DNA of 52,500 nt from Botryococcus braunii (GCA_002005505.1 KV908504.1:215400-267899), one strand, 5' to 3'; positions 29,101-39,628 are shown, numbered from the stretch's first letter. The notes: generated by a model from the sequence alone, not told the origin. A program made the numbers and translations.

Positions 29101-31267
29101 AAGGGATCAGCGTTATGAACAGCGCCAGGCTAGGAGGGACTCAGTAGGGGTCCCCATGCATGACCCTGGCTCAGGCCAGGTACTTGTGAGTGAGCCACCC
29201 TCGGTAGGTCTCCCTGATTTGCAGAGGCAGGTTGAGACAGGGGAGGCTATGCTTGGAGAAGATGTTAGCGAGAAGAGTAGTGGGCTAGAAGTGCCAGCAG
29301 CAGGGGAAGCACGTAGCCAAGTTGAGCTGGGAACCAGTCATGCTTATGGGGTGCAGCCTGACACAGTAGGCGCAGCTCAGGAAAGTCAGAGTAGTGTACC
29401 TAGGTGTGAGTCCAGGAGAGAGAGAGAGCTGCTGCTTCCACCTGCATTGAGAAAGGTGAGAGATTGTAATGGTGGAGCGCATGAGTCTGGCAGTTCAAGA
29501 GAGAGAGTTGGGGAGGGCTCTGGCAGTTCTGGCTGTACTGCAGGATCTCAACATAAGGTACAAAATGTACCTTATTCTGGGAACCAGGATCAGAGGAATA
29601 TAAAAGACAACAGTCCCAGGAGTGCTGACAGTACTGCAGAGTCTCAGCATAAGGTACAAAATGTACCTTATGTCAAGCTGGGAAAGGTTCACGTGCCATC
29701 TAACCTGAGGGAAGCCCAATGCTCCCCTCAGTGGGATTTTTGGCAACAAGCAATGAGGGAAGAGATGGATTCCCTTGATACCCATGAGGTTCTAGAGTAT
29801 GTGGACAGACCACATGGACAAAAAGTTATTCCTGTCCATTGGATATTCTCCACTAAAATTGATGCACATGGGAATGTTACTCGCTTTAAAGCGAGGTTAG
29901 TTGCCCAAGGGTGTAGACAGATCCCTGGGATAGATGTTGGGGAGGTATTTGCACCCACCAGCAGCTATGGGGCAAGGAGGGCTGTGCTGGCAGTGGCTGC
30001 CACACAGAATCTTGAGATCCACCAAGTGGATATCAAGACGGCTTTTCTCAATGGAGAGTTGGAGGAAGAGGTCTATGTGACCCAACCACCAGGATTTGAG
30101 AATGGCAACACGAGGGTTGTGTGCAAGCTCAGGAAGGCACTATACGGTCTAAAACAAGCCCCACGGGCTTGGCACAAGACCTTGACCGACAAGTTGAGCG
30201 TGATGGGGTATCGTGTGTGCAAGAGTGATGCGGGTGTATACATCAGGAGGGCCCCTGATGGCAACCTGTCCTTTATTCTTGTTTATGTTGATGATCTTCT
30301 CATAGTTGCCAGATTGGTTGCAGAGATTGAGTGGGGGAAAGAGTTGTTGAAGAAGGACTTCACCATCCATGATTTGGGAGAGGTGAATGATTTCCTGGGG
30401 TGTCAGGTCCTACGCAATAGAGTTCAGAGCACTATTTCCATGAGTTGCACTCCCAAGATTGATGCTCTTGTGGAAAAGTTTGGGGTTGCTGATGATGGGC
30501 GTGTGGTTGATACCCCCATGTCCAAGGACTTCGTGGCTAGCAGCAGACCCGAGTCCTCAGATGGTTTGTCACATGGGGCAGGTACCCCACTGCCACCTGG
30601 TCATCGGTACTGTGAGTTGATTGGATCGTTGCTATATATTGCCAATACGACCCGGCCTGACATTTCTCAGGCGGTTGGAGTGTTGTCAAGGTATAGAATG
30701 ACACCCACTACCTCACACTGGAATGAGGCCATTCGAGTGCTGAAGTACTTGAGAGATACGAGAGAATTAGCTCTTACTCTGGGTGGAAAGGGGCCTGAGC
30801 TAGAAGGCTATGTTGATGCCGACTATGCTGGGGACCTGGACCACAGGTATTCCACCACTGGCTATGTTCTATCAGTCTATGGTAGTGCCGTGGTTTGGGG
30901 AAGCAAGAAGCAGAGCTCAGTTGCTACCTCAACTGTGCAAGCCGAGTTTATGGCAGCCGGCCATATTGTGAAGGAAGCCAACTGGCTTAGGGGCTTCTTG
31001 GAAGAGATTGGAGCTGCACCTTGGAGAGTCAAAATTTTCTGTGACAACCAAGGATGCATTTCCAATTTACGGAACCCCCTTTATTCCAAATTCACAAAGC
31101 ATGTTGCAGTAAGCTTCCACTATGCTAGGGAAGCTATGGCACTTGGGCAGGTAGATATCCTCTATGTAGAATCTGCTCGAAATGTGGCTGACATTATGAC
31201 CAAGCCACTTGCTAAGCCCGTGTTTGTTGGTCATCGTGATTCACTAGGTTTGAGAAGATACACATAA
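26105..31267 (+). CDS. Copia Gag-Pol polyprotein (element 1)
   Basis: A single 1720-aa frame without frameshift or stop; the start MATPAGG follows a 480-base leader. The order is as in Ty1/copia. Gag (about residues 35-290) ends in a CX2CX4HX4C zinc knuckle from Cys300. The aspartic protease has DSGA at Asp415. A pre-integrase zinc region has the LLWHARLGHPG segment. Integrase has a DD35E triad at Asp631, Asp694 and Glu730. A long, poorly conserved linker follows (about 880-1200). Reverse transcriptase has YVDD at 1394-1397 and the IKTAFLNG motif. RNase H starts near GYVDADYAG (1568) and ends with VADIMTKPL. All catalytic residues are present, so the copy may be active. In the linker, the segment SQHKVQNVPY occurs twice, encoded over DNA inverted repeats. 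Confidence 0.97.
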   Translation: MATPAGGSTASSGAGQSGQTTGGTAASSYAYTMNSSNPKMSTQLKADRTNFSAWREELESCAMQKGAMGALETAMPKTAENAAVKHFILQSVPSMWHDEVKQRGSAFDFIQWMADRCTGGKDREINEKWIKGLKQGMVKGETVQEWCHRVISIAASLEANNHQLSDRQICRYRYKGLPAVLQNDAWAITSAKSDPYNMLETILTAIENLEYQDSLLAESVQVTASAAAVMAAAAAAVPAQGGIPGPPQGAGAAPGAGAAPGVGAGAPADGQAPYGPSAHNAGGRGRGSGRGRRPKEELACRFCNGTGHFWRDCLELKRLQALRGTMQAASAGPAAWWGTGAPQQQASWWDAGQSRGGPPVSTSHPPGSVSTIFPFFPGWHLPPPPPPGAGEPMFVSLNVLTPTSHGAFSTSWLIDSGASVHLVNDLSLLHNPVMHSQPLPLHLATSDAKGGIVATGSVCLVNARQEVFWLHNVQCVPNAHTNLISVTGAIQDGASFLTDSAGGYTTMKGPAGWSGKIARERGLFFLGWVCPVKSQHDAQPQSSPHVASYHARKGHVCTDRLLWHARLGHPGVKSMTRLDNEDLVTGINVSLAPCSECSPQCESCIQGKHSRPPFPASSRPAESVLDRVHVDTVGPISPAAITGERFWVTVVDEKSHLIASLAVKSKEAIPKALIELLKYWQTFHEKVVKCVRSDRGTEFLNQQFKEFCAQQGTKMETSAPSTPQQNGLAERMNRTLKERTRTLLVHAAADPSLWKEALESATLLYNVGPTTGRPLTPTEMFYGVKPDVASLRTWGCVAHVHIPPGQRSVFGPKTIPGMFTGYCPQSKAYRVYVGNGVWKESRDVTFLEHLRGGERVGMSKVQPGSSQWLSGASLQGRGGNSNVPSSPTAIPVNFWEAEDDPVVECKPTGSPATTASSPEDHSRLRSSVGPVAGAPSSQDGSPATSETSQQSWSVLGHLQNLARGGAEAHSQLDKLQKMQEGVRFQGKSQHRLPPGTTLTRDQRYEQRQARRDSVGVPMHDPGSGQVLVSEPPSVGLPDLQRQVETGEAMLGEDVSEKSSGLEVPAAGEARSQVELGTSHAYGVQPDTVGAAQESQSSVPRCESRRERELLLPPALRKVRDCNGGAHESGSSRERVGEGSGSSGCTAGSQHKVQNVPYSGNQDQRNIKDNSPRSADSTAESQHKVQNVPYVKLGKVHVPSNLREAQCSPQWDFWQQAMREEMDSLDTHEVLEYVDRPHGQKVIPVHWIFSTKIDAHGNVTRFKARLVAQGCRQIPGIDVGEVFAPTSSYGARRAVLAVAATQNLEIHQVDIKTAFLNGELEEEVYVTQPPGFENGNTRVVCKLRKALYGLKQAPRAWHKTLTDKLSVMGYRVCKSDAGVYIRRAPDGNLSFILVYVDDLLIVARLVAEIEWGKELLKKDFTIHDLGEVNDFLGCQVLRNRVQSTISMSCTPKIDALVEKFGVADDGRVVDTPMSKDFVASSRPESSDGLSHGAGTPLPPGHRYCELIGSLLYIANTTRPDISQAVGVLSRYRMTPTTSHWNEAIRVLKYLRDTRELALTLGGKGPELEGYVDADYAGDLDHRYSTTGYVLSVYGSAVVWGSKKQSSVATSTVQAEFMAAGHIVKEANWLRGFLEEIGAAPWRVKIFCDNQGCISNLRNPLYSKFTKHVAVSFHYAREAMALGQVDILYVESARNVADIMTKPLAKPVFVGHRDSLGLRRYT

Positions 31268-31269
31268 AG

Positions 31270-31287
31270 CATGCAGGCAAGGGGAAG
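31270..31287 (+). other. Polypurine tract of element 1
   Basis: GCATGCAGGCAAGGGGAAG, mostly purine, lies directly before TGTTGAG of the 3' LTR. It is the expected primer for plus-strand synthesis. Confidence 0.85.
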
Positions 31288-31990
31288 TGTTGAGTTGTGA
31301 ACATACATTATAGAATGCCTTGTGCTTTAGGTGATCTTCAAATGTACATTATTAGGATACGGGTCCACTATCCACATAAGGTACCTCAAGACACGTTCGG
31401 ATGAGGTCTATTTCGAACATAAGGTACAATCTGATTTAGATTACGCGTTAGCGTGAAAGGACTATTAAAGCTGCGATCACCGCATAGTCGAGCAACTGGT
31501 TTGGAAAGATACTGGGCACATAAGGATGCCAGTCTTGTTCATGCAGTTGCATGTGTCTAAAAGAGCAGACAGTCGTCAAGGACTGTAGCTGGAGAGGCAC
31601 GAACTTACGACCTGTCTGCTTGCTTACAGGTGCGGTGACGCAGGACGTGTATTGGTAATGTGTTCATGTTTGATTGCTTGTTTGTAAGTGAACCATCTTA
31701 GTGGACAATCAAGTCTCCCAAACAGCTAAGGGACGGAGTCTTGATTGAGTATAGGAAGGTACTTGCTTTCAGCCGTCAGGAGCTTATCCGTGTGTAGATG
31801 CTCATTGACAGATCAACATGTAACGGAACTGGTTTGGAAAGATACTGGGCACATAAGGATGCCAGTCTTGTTCATGCAGTTGCATGTGTCTAAAAGAGCA
31901 GACAGTCGTCAAGGACTGTAGCTGGAGAGGCACGAACTTACGACCTGTCTGCTTGCTTACAGGATACGCCACTGCCCATAACATTTTACA
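31288..31990 (+). repeat. 3' LTR of element 1
   Basis: 703 bp, matching the 5' LTR except for CATAACA instead of CATAACC near the end. Followed by the target duplication GTTTC. Confidence 0.97.
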
Positions 31991-31995
31991 GTTTC

Positions 31996-32660
31996 ACATG
32001 TGCGATTGCTTCTTAAGCTCGAGCTAGCCACACTGTCAAGCAACTCACTGGAATAAAAAGATATTGTGTATACACTAGTGTGTATGGGCAACACAAGTAA
32101 TCACTGTACCTGAACAGACGGAGCATTACGGATGCTGTCTGTTGCCATTGTTGCTGTGACGTACAAGAGTCAGAAGCTCGCCGCCCGACCTAGACTCACA
32201 TAGTGATCACACTTCTGTCTGCTTGTCTGCAGGGAAACCCCGAAAGCCCATATCCTAACAAGCTCTTGATGGATATTTTAGTTCCAGTATATGTGCCTAC
32301 CATCATTTGCGGCAATGTTTCCGTGTGCACCACGTGGCCCGGTACAGCAAAAGCCACCGAGATATTGTAGAAACATGTGCTTTGTGGGAGGGTCCGCACT
32401 CAGCTGCTAACCGCATCGGTACTGCCTCAGCATTGTGGCATCGACTGTCCAGGATTGCGTCCTAAGGAGGAGGAGGAAAAAGGGGGGGGGGAGTAGGAGG
32501 AGCAGGAGACGACATTACATCTACCCAGCCCAAAGGGGATGATGTAGCCGATATGGGTTGAGAAACTGATCAGAGGGTCGCCAAAGCACTGAGAGGCACA
32601 GGGTATGAGAAGCCCCAAGATGCACACTCTGAGAAAAAGGTACCTGGAATAGTAGTACAA
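31996..32660. other. Spacer right of element 1
   Basis: No gene or known repeat is recognised. A G-rich stretch lies near 32465-32510. Confidence 0.5.
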
Positions 32661-32775
32661 ACTAGTACACACTACAGCTTGCTTCGTCGCACTGGAAGTG
32701 AACTAGTACACACTACAGCTTGCTTCGTCGCACTAGAAGTGAACTAGTACACACTAGAGCTTGCTTGGTCGCACC
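32661..32775. repeat. Three tandem copies of a 41-bp unit
   Basis: Copies start at 32661, 32702 and 32743 with ACTAGTACACACTA; each contains GCTTGCTTCGTCGCAC with one or two changes. The last copy runs into the reversed LTR relic. Confidence 0.9.
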
Positions 32776-33112
32776 TGTAAACATGACAGACAGGTCGTTA
32801 AGGATGTTGATCTACAGCTACAGTCCTGCGACGACTGCCTGCTGTTTACTTATTGAACTGATGGACAAGCACTTGCACCTTTAATGCCATGTGAGACTTT
32901 CCAATCCAGTTGACCCCCTAAGCGACGACAGCAGTCTTAAGAGTTCAATCACAAACGTGTGATCATGATCACATTGTACCTTATGTTCGAAACAGTTCAC
33001 ATCCTACCGTGTCTTGAGGTACCTTATGTTCACAATGGACCCTTATCCTAATATTGTACATGAAGATCACCTAAAGCACAAGGAATCCACTAATGATGTT
33101 CGTTACTCAACA
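32773..33112 (-). mobile_element. Truncated reversed copia LTR relic
   Basis: On the minus strand, starting at 33112 with TGTTGAG, about 340 bases match the first half of the copia LTR, up to the point corresponding to 25262 in element 1. It is closest to the element 3 subfamily, sharing the GATCACACGTTTGTGATC-like block. Many substitutions and small indels show it is old. Beyond its start the minus strand reads a purine-rich tract (CCAAGTTGGGGG), so this was a 3' LTR. The distal half is missing, replaced by the 41-bp repeats. Confidence 0.85.
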
Positions 33113-33751
33113 CCCCCAACTTGGCAAGGAGAATAGGGGTGCCCAATGGGCCCTGCCCACCGACGGGTGCACGCCCAGCAACATCATCACCATCATCACC
33201 GCAAACTTACTTTGTCAGTAATAAGGACTGTGCCGCAGATTTTGAGGACTGTGCTAGACTGGCACTGCCAGTGGCACAGTGGCCAGTCTGCCACTGCCTC
33301 AGTCTGCCACAGCCTGTGGCCCACAGGCACACTGGCAAGCCGATCCGAACGAGCCGGTCCGGAACCAATTGCTGGTTGGCACCGGCGGTTGCTGTAATCA
33401 GAAGGCGATGGGTCGCCGCTGGCCAGTTCCTAGTCTAGAACACAGCTTTAACCTCTTCTGGGCAAACTTTAGTCCTAAAGTTGTTACAATGAGGTAGATT
33501 ATCTATAAAACATGGGAAAGATGCACCGAACACACGTAGCCTTTGTCATGTTGACTGGGCTCAGCATCGCTAACCTTGGACCGAAGACTTCCGCCGTGAT
33601 TCTGAACAATGGGCTCTTACAGGCTCACTTGCATGTAAATCATACATCTAGTTTTGTCTGATGCATAACTTGACCAAAGGGGGGTCCATCGTGTCACCGG
33701 GCGTTGTAGCACTCAATCAATCATCGTGACAGACGACAATGTGGTGTTCAG
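33113..33751. other. Spacer between the LTR relic and the candidate plus-strand gene
   Basis: No named gene. 33260-33340 is full of short inverted CTGCCAC/GTGGC motifs. A coding-like stretch around 33568-33629 (SIANLGPKTSAVILNNG, +) follows an AG and could be an upstream exon of the next gene, but support is thin. Confidence 0.4.
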
Positions 33752-34869
33752 GCATGGGGACGAAGGATGCTGGCTACACCAACAGACTTCCCGGATGCAC
33801 CATCGCCAGCTCAAAGTTACGTAGGAAGGGGCATATCACAACCTGTTGTCCCTCAGCCAACACTAATTGCGTTGCCGTTCACTACCAGCGTACTCCCTGC
33901 ATCCTTACCAGGAACATCAGATAAGGCAGGAAGTACTACTGGCGAAATCACATCTCAGGTATGCTCACCAGCTTGCGTTCGAAGAGGATGGAAAGCTCGT
34001 CATGGTGGCTTGGTAGACTCGCGATTTTCTGAGGCAACCTGATACGGCAGTCGGGTCCAGCGGACTTGAAGAAATACAGAACACCAAGAGATTGCAAAAT
34101 GGTATTGAAAATTCGTATTTCCCTTTGCATCCCTCGATGTTGTGGTTATGATCCACACCAGAGACGGTAGGTGTATAATAAGCGTGAAGTAAGCTTTGTC
34201 CCATCAAAACTTTGGAGGCCTCCAAAGTTTTGAAGGCCACATTACACAAGCTGCTAGTGCCACAACAGGAATAGTCTTGCTGACAGCCCACCGATGTTTC
34301 CATTCCACTATAATTGTCTTCCTAAACCCCAAGGAAAGCATCCCAACAGAAGTCATACAGCAAACTGTCCGAGGCAACAAGGAATAGCATTCTCAAAACT
34401 ATCCCACTAGACAATAAACACGTGGGCCCCACCAAAAATCTGCCACCACAGTGCATTGCAACGGATGGCTTCGCTAGGAACATGCTCCATACAGGCAAGC
34501 TAGGGTGCATTGAGATGTAAATGTTCTCCCAGAGATCAATGTCATTTTTGCGGTTGGGTCGTGGGCACAGCTCCTTTGAAACCACACTTGGATAACGTAG
34601 CCATGACTGCTTCGTGTTGCACATGCTGATACTTCATTTGTAAAATGAGCCAACATTACAGGAGCCACAAGTCTGCTTTGACCACCAGTTATTGGATGTT
34701 GCAGATACCCAATGGATTCACCAATCCTGGCACATTGTCAACCGGCAATACAGAATCTATGTCGAAGTACTTGGTGCAGCAGACAAACGGGCAGGCATCA
34801 GTGAATCCCAACCTACCCAGCCTGTTTGCGGGCAGCCTGCCGACCCTCTTAGCAGGAGGCATTGGCTAG
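33752..34869 (+). CDS. Unrecognised gene, two candidate 3' exons
   Basis: Two coding-like pieces with matching phase: 33752-33958 (acceptor TGTTCAG, donor CTCAG|gtatgc) and 34705-34869 (acceptor GTTGCAG, stop TAG). Together they read as a Pro/Ser/Thr/Gln/Asn-rich C-terminal region ending NPNLPSLFAGSLPTLLAG. Such composition is common in transcription or RNA-binding factors, but no domain is visible and I do not recognise the family. The start and upstream exons are not found, and exons may be missing between the two. The gene would converge on ASADH. Confidence 0.35.
34204..34233. repeat. Perfect 30-bp spacerless palindrome
   Basis: Left arm TCAAAACTTTGGAGG, then its exact reverse complement. 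Two more base pairs match after one mismatch on each side. It lies in the intron proposed for the neighbouring candidate gene. Confidence 0.95.
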
Positions 34870-35675
34870 CGACGCAGAGAGGAGATGGGATGGGGCAACT
34901 CTTCATGCTGCAGTCCGGGAAAAAAAAAAAAAAAAAAAACATAGAAAAGGAACCCTGTATGGAACTCCGCAGGATTGTTAGAAATGCATAACCAAAAGAG
35001 GCACCAGAAAGCACAGACCCAAAGGCCAGATCCATGCGATGCATTGCAACATGTGCCAAAGTCCTGAGATGGGAACAGAGTCGGCTGGGAGGTTGAGTAT
35101 TCCTTAGTACTTACAGAATCGAACATGGTGACAGTCCCATATTCCAGAAGCAAATAAACCGACAAATAGCAGCTCATTACTAGGTCTCAGGCTGTGAAAA
35201 CTGAAGGTAGCATAACTAGCATCAAACACTTACAAGGCCCAGTAAGAGGTGCTCATGGGGAAGTGGAGGCTTAGTCTGCAACGCTTAAGCCGGCAGTATT
35301 AGGCATTCCCATACAATGCTGTAAACGGGAATGGCAGGAGGACAGTTTTTACTGCTTGTGCTAAGACCGATGAGAGGACTAACAAACACTCCTTCAATTG
35401 AAGCACGCAATCTTCACAAATTGCACCTCTGCCCAACAGATGATCTCGTATCTGCATCTTCCAAATTCCCACAAATGCCACTCTCGTCTCTCATTTCTGA
35501 CAACGTTTAGAGTCCAACTTTCCACACAATTCAGCACATCCTTGCCTCAAGCACAAACCCCGTCCCTCTCTGGTCAGACGATTGCTGAGTTATACCACCC
35601 ATTCGCTACAAACGAAGCCCTTGATGAGGTCCTGTAGCACGGGAAACTAACTAGAGCCCGGAGCAAACAAGGACA
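34870..35675. other. Convergent 3' regions of the candidate gene and ASADH
   Basis: No further gene is seen. It contains a 20-base A run at about 34920-34939. Both genes should end their transcripts here. Confidence 0.5.
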
Positions 35676-38454
35676 TCACAGGAGGAGTTCTGCAATTTGG
35701 ACTGCATTAAGCGCAGCACCCTTCTTGATCTGATCGCCACAGACAAACATCGCAAGCCCTCGTCCATCATCGATTGAAATGTCCTTACGGATGCGCCCCA
35801 CAAACACCTCATCCTTGGTAGAGGCATCCAGAGGGGTTGGGAAGCGGTTGTTCGCTCGATCATCTATTAAAGATACACCAGGTGCGTTGGACAGGATCGC
35901 CACAGCCTGCATTGGGAAAGGTAATCCATTCAGACAATCGTGACATTAGAAAATTGCTTCCAGTTACCAGATCATGTATGTAGCTGAGGAAGACTGACGC
36001 GAGGGCCTCTGATCGGAATTGGCCTACTAAGTCCGACGAGAATACGCACGAGAAACCTCCCTGCCAACCCCATTCACACAAGTGATCTGTAGCAATGTTT
36101 CATTCCACACTCCACCCCTTGCAATAAGAGGGAAAATACCATGAAAATCTCGGATTCAATAAATGACATTTGACAATGCTGTATTCCACATTTCCTCCAC
36201 TGCCAACCAAGAGTCGAACTGTGGAGGACACTAGTTAATATGACAATGAGTGCCAGGGCCCAGGGGTTGAAGATAAGAAGAGTGTTCCAGAGTGTGAGAG
36301 ACAGCACCTCCTCCTCAGAAAGCGGCTTCTCCAGCTCCAGATTAATGGACTCTGCATGGGCTCGCATGATCGGGACGCGGATGCAAGTTGCCATGACATT
36401 TACATCATGGTCATTCCAAATCTTCTTTGTCTCCTTCACCATCTTCATCTCCTCCTCGTTGTATCCATTTCCCGTCATGGGGGAGTTGTGAGAAAACAGA
36501 TTAAAGGCGTACTGTGCCAAAACCCCAACCCAACAAATTTAGTTCCTGAAGATGAGCTCGACAACGCAGCCAACAGCACCTCCAAACACCTCAGCACATC
36601 AACAGTGTCCCCACTGCCCAATTGCTTACGCCACTCTGTGGGATCCTCCATTCATGCCTGCGAGCGCGAGCGAACGCAACACAGGTGCAGATGGACGCAC
36701 AGACACACGCACGCACATTCACACCACTCGGCGGGGTGCGCGCCCGAGTGGTGTGCATGTGCGCGCAACACAGCGAAGGAGGGTACCTGAAAAGGAAAGA
36801 TGTTCTTTGTGACCTCCTGACCAGCCAGGACCTCACGCGTCTGCTGTTCAAGTTCGTCCATCGCGGCCTGCCCTGCTCCGCTGGCTGCCTGTGCGCCACC
36901 TCACCACCAGATGATCCCCTCCCATCACAGACTGTGGAAGGCCCTCTTCTTGAGAGCAAAACACAATCATGGCTGTGAGCCCACAATGGAACGCTTCTGC
37001 ACTAACACACAGAAACCAAGATCTCATGCACAGCACTCCACAACTTCTTTAAGGAACATGCCAGGGAAGTTCAGCGCCACCCTCCCCCCACCCAATCTCC
37101 GCAGAAATTAATGAACATTCCGGCCAAAGACTGCCATGGCCATGACCCCCACCCAAAGATTTCACACCCCTGTGCACAAGAAACATCAGATCACCCCCTG
37201 AAGGTCTAGATTGCCACTTCTCTGACTCCTTGCAAGTCCATCCTCTTTGACCTGTGATAGGCCAATTCAGGACATGGGTTGAAGACAGGACTTCTGCAAG
37301 TAACCCCATGCAAGGACCAGGAGGTGCGAACCTGGTATGTGGAGACAACCATGCGTTTGACTCTGGCAGCCCTGTGGAGGGGCGTGACAGCCACCAAGGC
37401 AATGATGGTAGAGCAGTTGGGGTTAGCCACAATGCCCCCGTTCCCGTACTTCATACCTGCCATTGCCTGGGGATTTATTTCTGGAATCACAAGTGGTACT
37501 CCATCAGTCATGCGAAAAGCTGAGCTGTTGTCAACAACCTGCACGTCATGCATGCTGATAAGCAAAAATCGAGCGGAATATCACAATTTACAACAAGGAA
37601 ATGCAGTGTGCACACAGTGCATCAAGTAACACACGGTACTGCTGCCTTGTATTGCAAACAGCAGATCAGGCTCAGAATCAAAAATATGGGGTAGGCAGGG
37701 CAGCGCGTGCGAATAGAGTAGTCTGCTGGATAGCTCGCTAAGATTTATGAGCTTCAATCAGCAGCCTCACCGTGCATCCCATTTCAGAGGCAATCGGCGC
37801 AAACTTCTTGCTGATGCCACCCCCAGCACTGAACAGTGCAATGTCCACCTTCTCAAAACTGCATGTTCCAGGACACTTTCAGGATTTGAAGGGCAGCAGA
37901 ACGTGCAGCATGCTCAAAGTAGACTTTTCGCATAAGGCAGTTACCTTCGGTCTGTGAGCTCCTCTATCATATGTTCTTCTCCATCCCAGTGAACTGTCTT
38001 GCCTGCAGACCTGTGGCAGATCACGGTCGTCTGTCAGGTGCGGAACATAAGCAACGACCCCAGATTCATTTTTATGGAAGAGGGTGAGATTTACCTCGCA
38101 GAAGCTAGCAATTTCAGCCTGCTGTAGGGGAAGTCCCTCTCTTTTAGTACCTGGACCATAGATCAACCCTCAGCTGACAGGATAAAGGTGCAGTCAGCAA
38201 TAAAAACTCTCGGAAGACACCTATCACAACTTCCTTCTCACCCGTAAAAACTCCTGACCGACAGCCCCGGTTACACCAACGATAGCAACAGCCGGTCCGT
38301 CATCTGTTTTGACTGCGGATGTCATTAGCCGAGACCGTTTCATAGTCTGCCTCGCATAACATCTAGACACCAACAATCGAGTCGATTCAGGCGACTGACG
38401 ACATAAAAGGCTCGGCCGCATGGGGGTTGGCCCGTACAGCCCCCGGACCTCCAT
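35676..38454 (-). CDS. ASADH: Aspartate-semialdehyde dehydrogenase, probably plastid
   Basis: Reduces beta-aspartyl phosphate with NADPH to aspartate semialdehyde, the branch to Lys, Thr, Met and Ile. Model (complement): 38242-38454, 38095-38150, 37945-38010, 37771-37858, 37332-37538, 36787-36888, 36308-36511 and 35676-35906. This is 1167 nt, 388 aa, with all phases consistent; plant enzymes are about 375 aa. The NADP fold has GVTGAVG at 60-66. Other signatures: [36 protein letters not shown], and the catalytic cysteine in NPNCST (Cys183). The substrate-binding pair Arg289 and His296 lies in [12 protein letters not shown]. The C-terminus [20 protein letters not shown] is typical. The first ~50 residues are rich in Arg and Ser without acidic clusters, like a transit peptide. 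ATG 38454 was chosen; 38421 is an in-frame alternative. No defects are seen. It sits between copia elements in direct orientation. Confidence 0.95.
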
Positions 38455-38932
38455 ATTCACGAAGCTATGTAAGGACGAAAGACTGGGAGACGTATACTAA
38501 TGGAAAAATTTCCTGAAACTTGCCTTCCAGGAAATCTGTGAACAATGGCATGCAGCTTGGTAAGGTGAACGGAAACGTGCTGACGGCTGTTCAAATCCTG
38601 ATCTCGATATCGGTCTCGCTGCTGTACATCCTGAGTGGCCGGATTGACCCACGCTGCCATCACATGGGGCCATGTGCCATAGAAATGGAAGAAACGTGGG
38701 CCCTTTCAGAACATAAAGCGCGTGCCGAGCGTTACGTCAGGTTCAAGCTACGCCGATCCAGGCTAGGGATCAAATTTATGGCATGAGGCACCTGCATGTC
38801 TTTTGAGCCCATCGAGTGTTCATGTGGGACAGTGCTATCATAGCACTGCTATGGACTATGATGCCACATAAGTCAGCAGCCGCCTGCCTTCTGAGCCCAT
38901 CGAGTGTTCATGTGGGACAGTGCTATCATAGC
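38455..38932. other. ASADH 5' flank up to element 3
   Basis: Promoter region of ASADH. No gene is recognised. The right end is an 88-bp tandem duplication (copies from 38804 and 38892). Confidence 0.5.
38804..38932. repeat. 88-bp tandem duplication, second copy split by element 3
   Basis: Copy 1 runs 38804-38891. Copy 2 starts at 38892 (TGAGCCCATCGAG), is cut at 38932 by element 3, and continues at 43907 through CTGCTATGGACTATG to CGCCTGCCTT. Removing the element and one ATAGC restores it. Confidence 0.9.
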
Positions 38933-39628
38933 TGTTGAGTTGTGAACATACATTATAGAATGCCTTGTGCTTTAGGTGATCTTCAATTGTACCATTAGGA
39001 TACGGGTCCACTATCCACATAAGGTACCTCGAGACACGTTCGGATGAGGTCTATTTCGAACATGAGGTACATTGTGATCGTGATCACACGTTTGTGATCG
39101 AACTCTTAAGGCTGCTGTCGTCGCTTAGTCGAGCAACTGGTTTGGAAAGATACTGGGCACATAAGGATGCCAGTCTTGTTAATGCAGTTGCATGTGTCTA
39201 AAGAGCAGACAGTCGTCGAGGACTGTAGCTGGAGAGGCACGAACTTACGACCTGTCTGCTTGCTTACAGGTGCGGTGACGCGGGGTGTGTATTGGTAATG
39301 TGTTCATGGTTGATTGCTTGTCTGTAAGTGAAGCATCTTAGTGTACAATCAAGTCTCCCAAACAGCTAAGGGACGGAGTCTTGATTGAGTATAGGAAGGT
39401 ACTTGCTTTCAGCCGTCAGGAGCTTATCCGTGTGTAGATGCTCATTGACAGATCAACGTGTAACGGAACTGGTTTGGAAAGATACTGGGCACATAAGGAT
39501 GCCAGTCTTGTTCATGCAGTTGCATGTGTCTAAAGAGCAGACAGTCGTCGAGGACTGTAGCTGGAGAGGCATGAACTTACGACCTGTCTGCTTGCTTACA
39601 GGTGATGCCGAATGCCCATAACCTAATA
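38933..39628 (+). repeat. 5' LTR of element 3
   Basis: 696 bp, sister subfamily of the element 1 LTR. It differs in the block around GATCACACGTTTGTGATC and has AATTGTACC in place of AAATGTACATT. It keeps the internal ~137-bp duplication and the terminal GCCCATAACC. Confidence 0.95.

Larger units (their letters stand above)
24920..31990 (+). mobile_element. Complete Ty1/copia LTR retrotransposon (element 1)
   Basis: A full element with 703-bp LTRs at 24920-25622 and 31288-31990, starting TGTTGAG and ending TTTTACA. A 5-bp target duplication GTTTC lies at 24915-24919 and 31991-31995. It has a primer-binding site at 25623, one intact Gag-Pol frame at 26105-31267 and a polypurine tract before the 3' LTR. 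The only LTR difference noticed is at the end (CATAACC versus CATAACA), so the insertion is recent. The protein order, integrase before reverse transcriptase, defines copia rather than gypsy. Confidence 0.97.
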
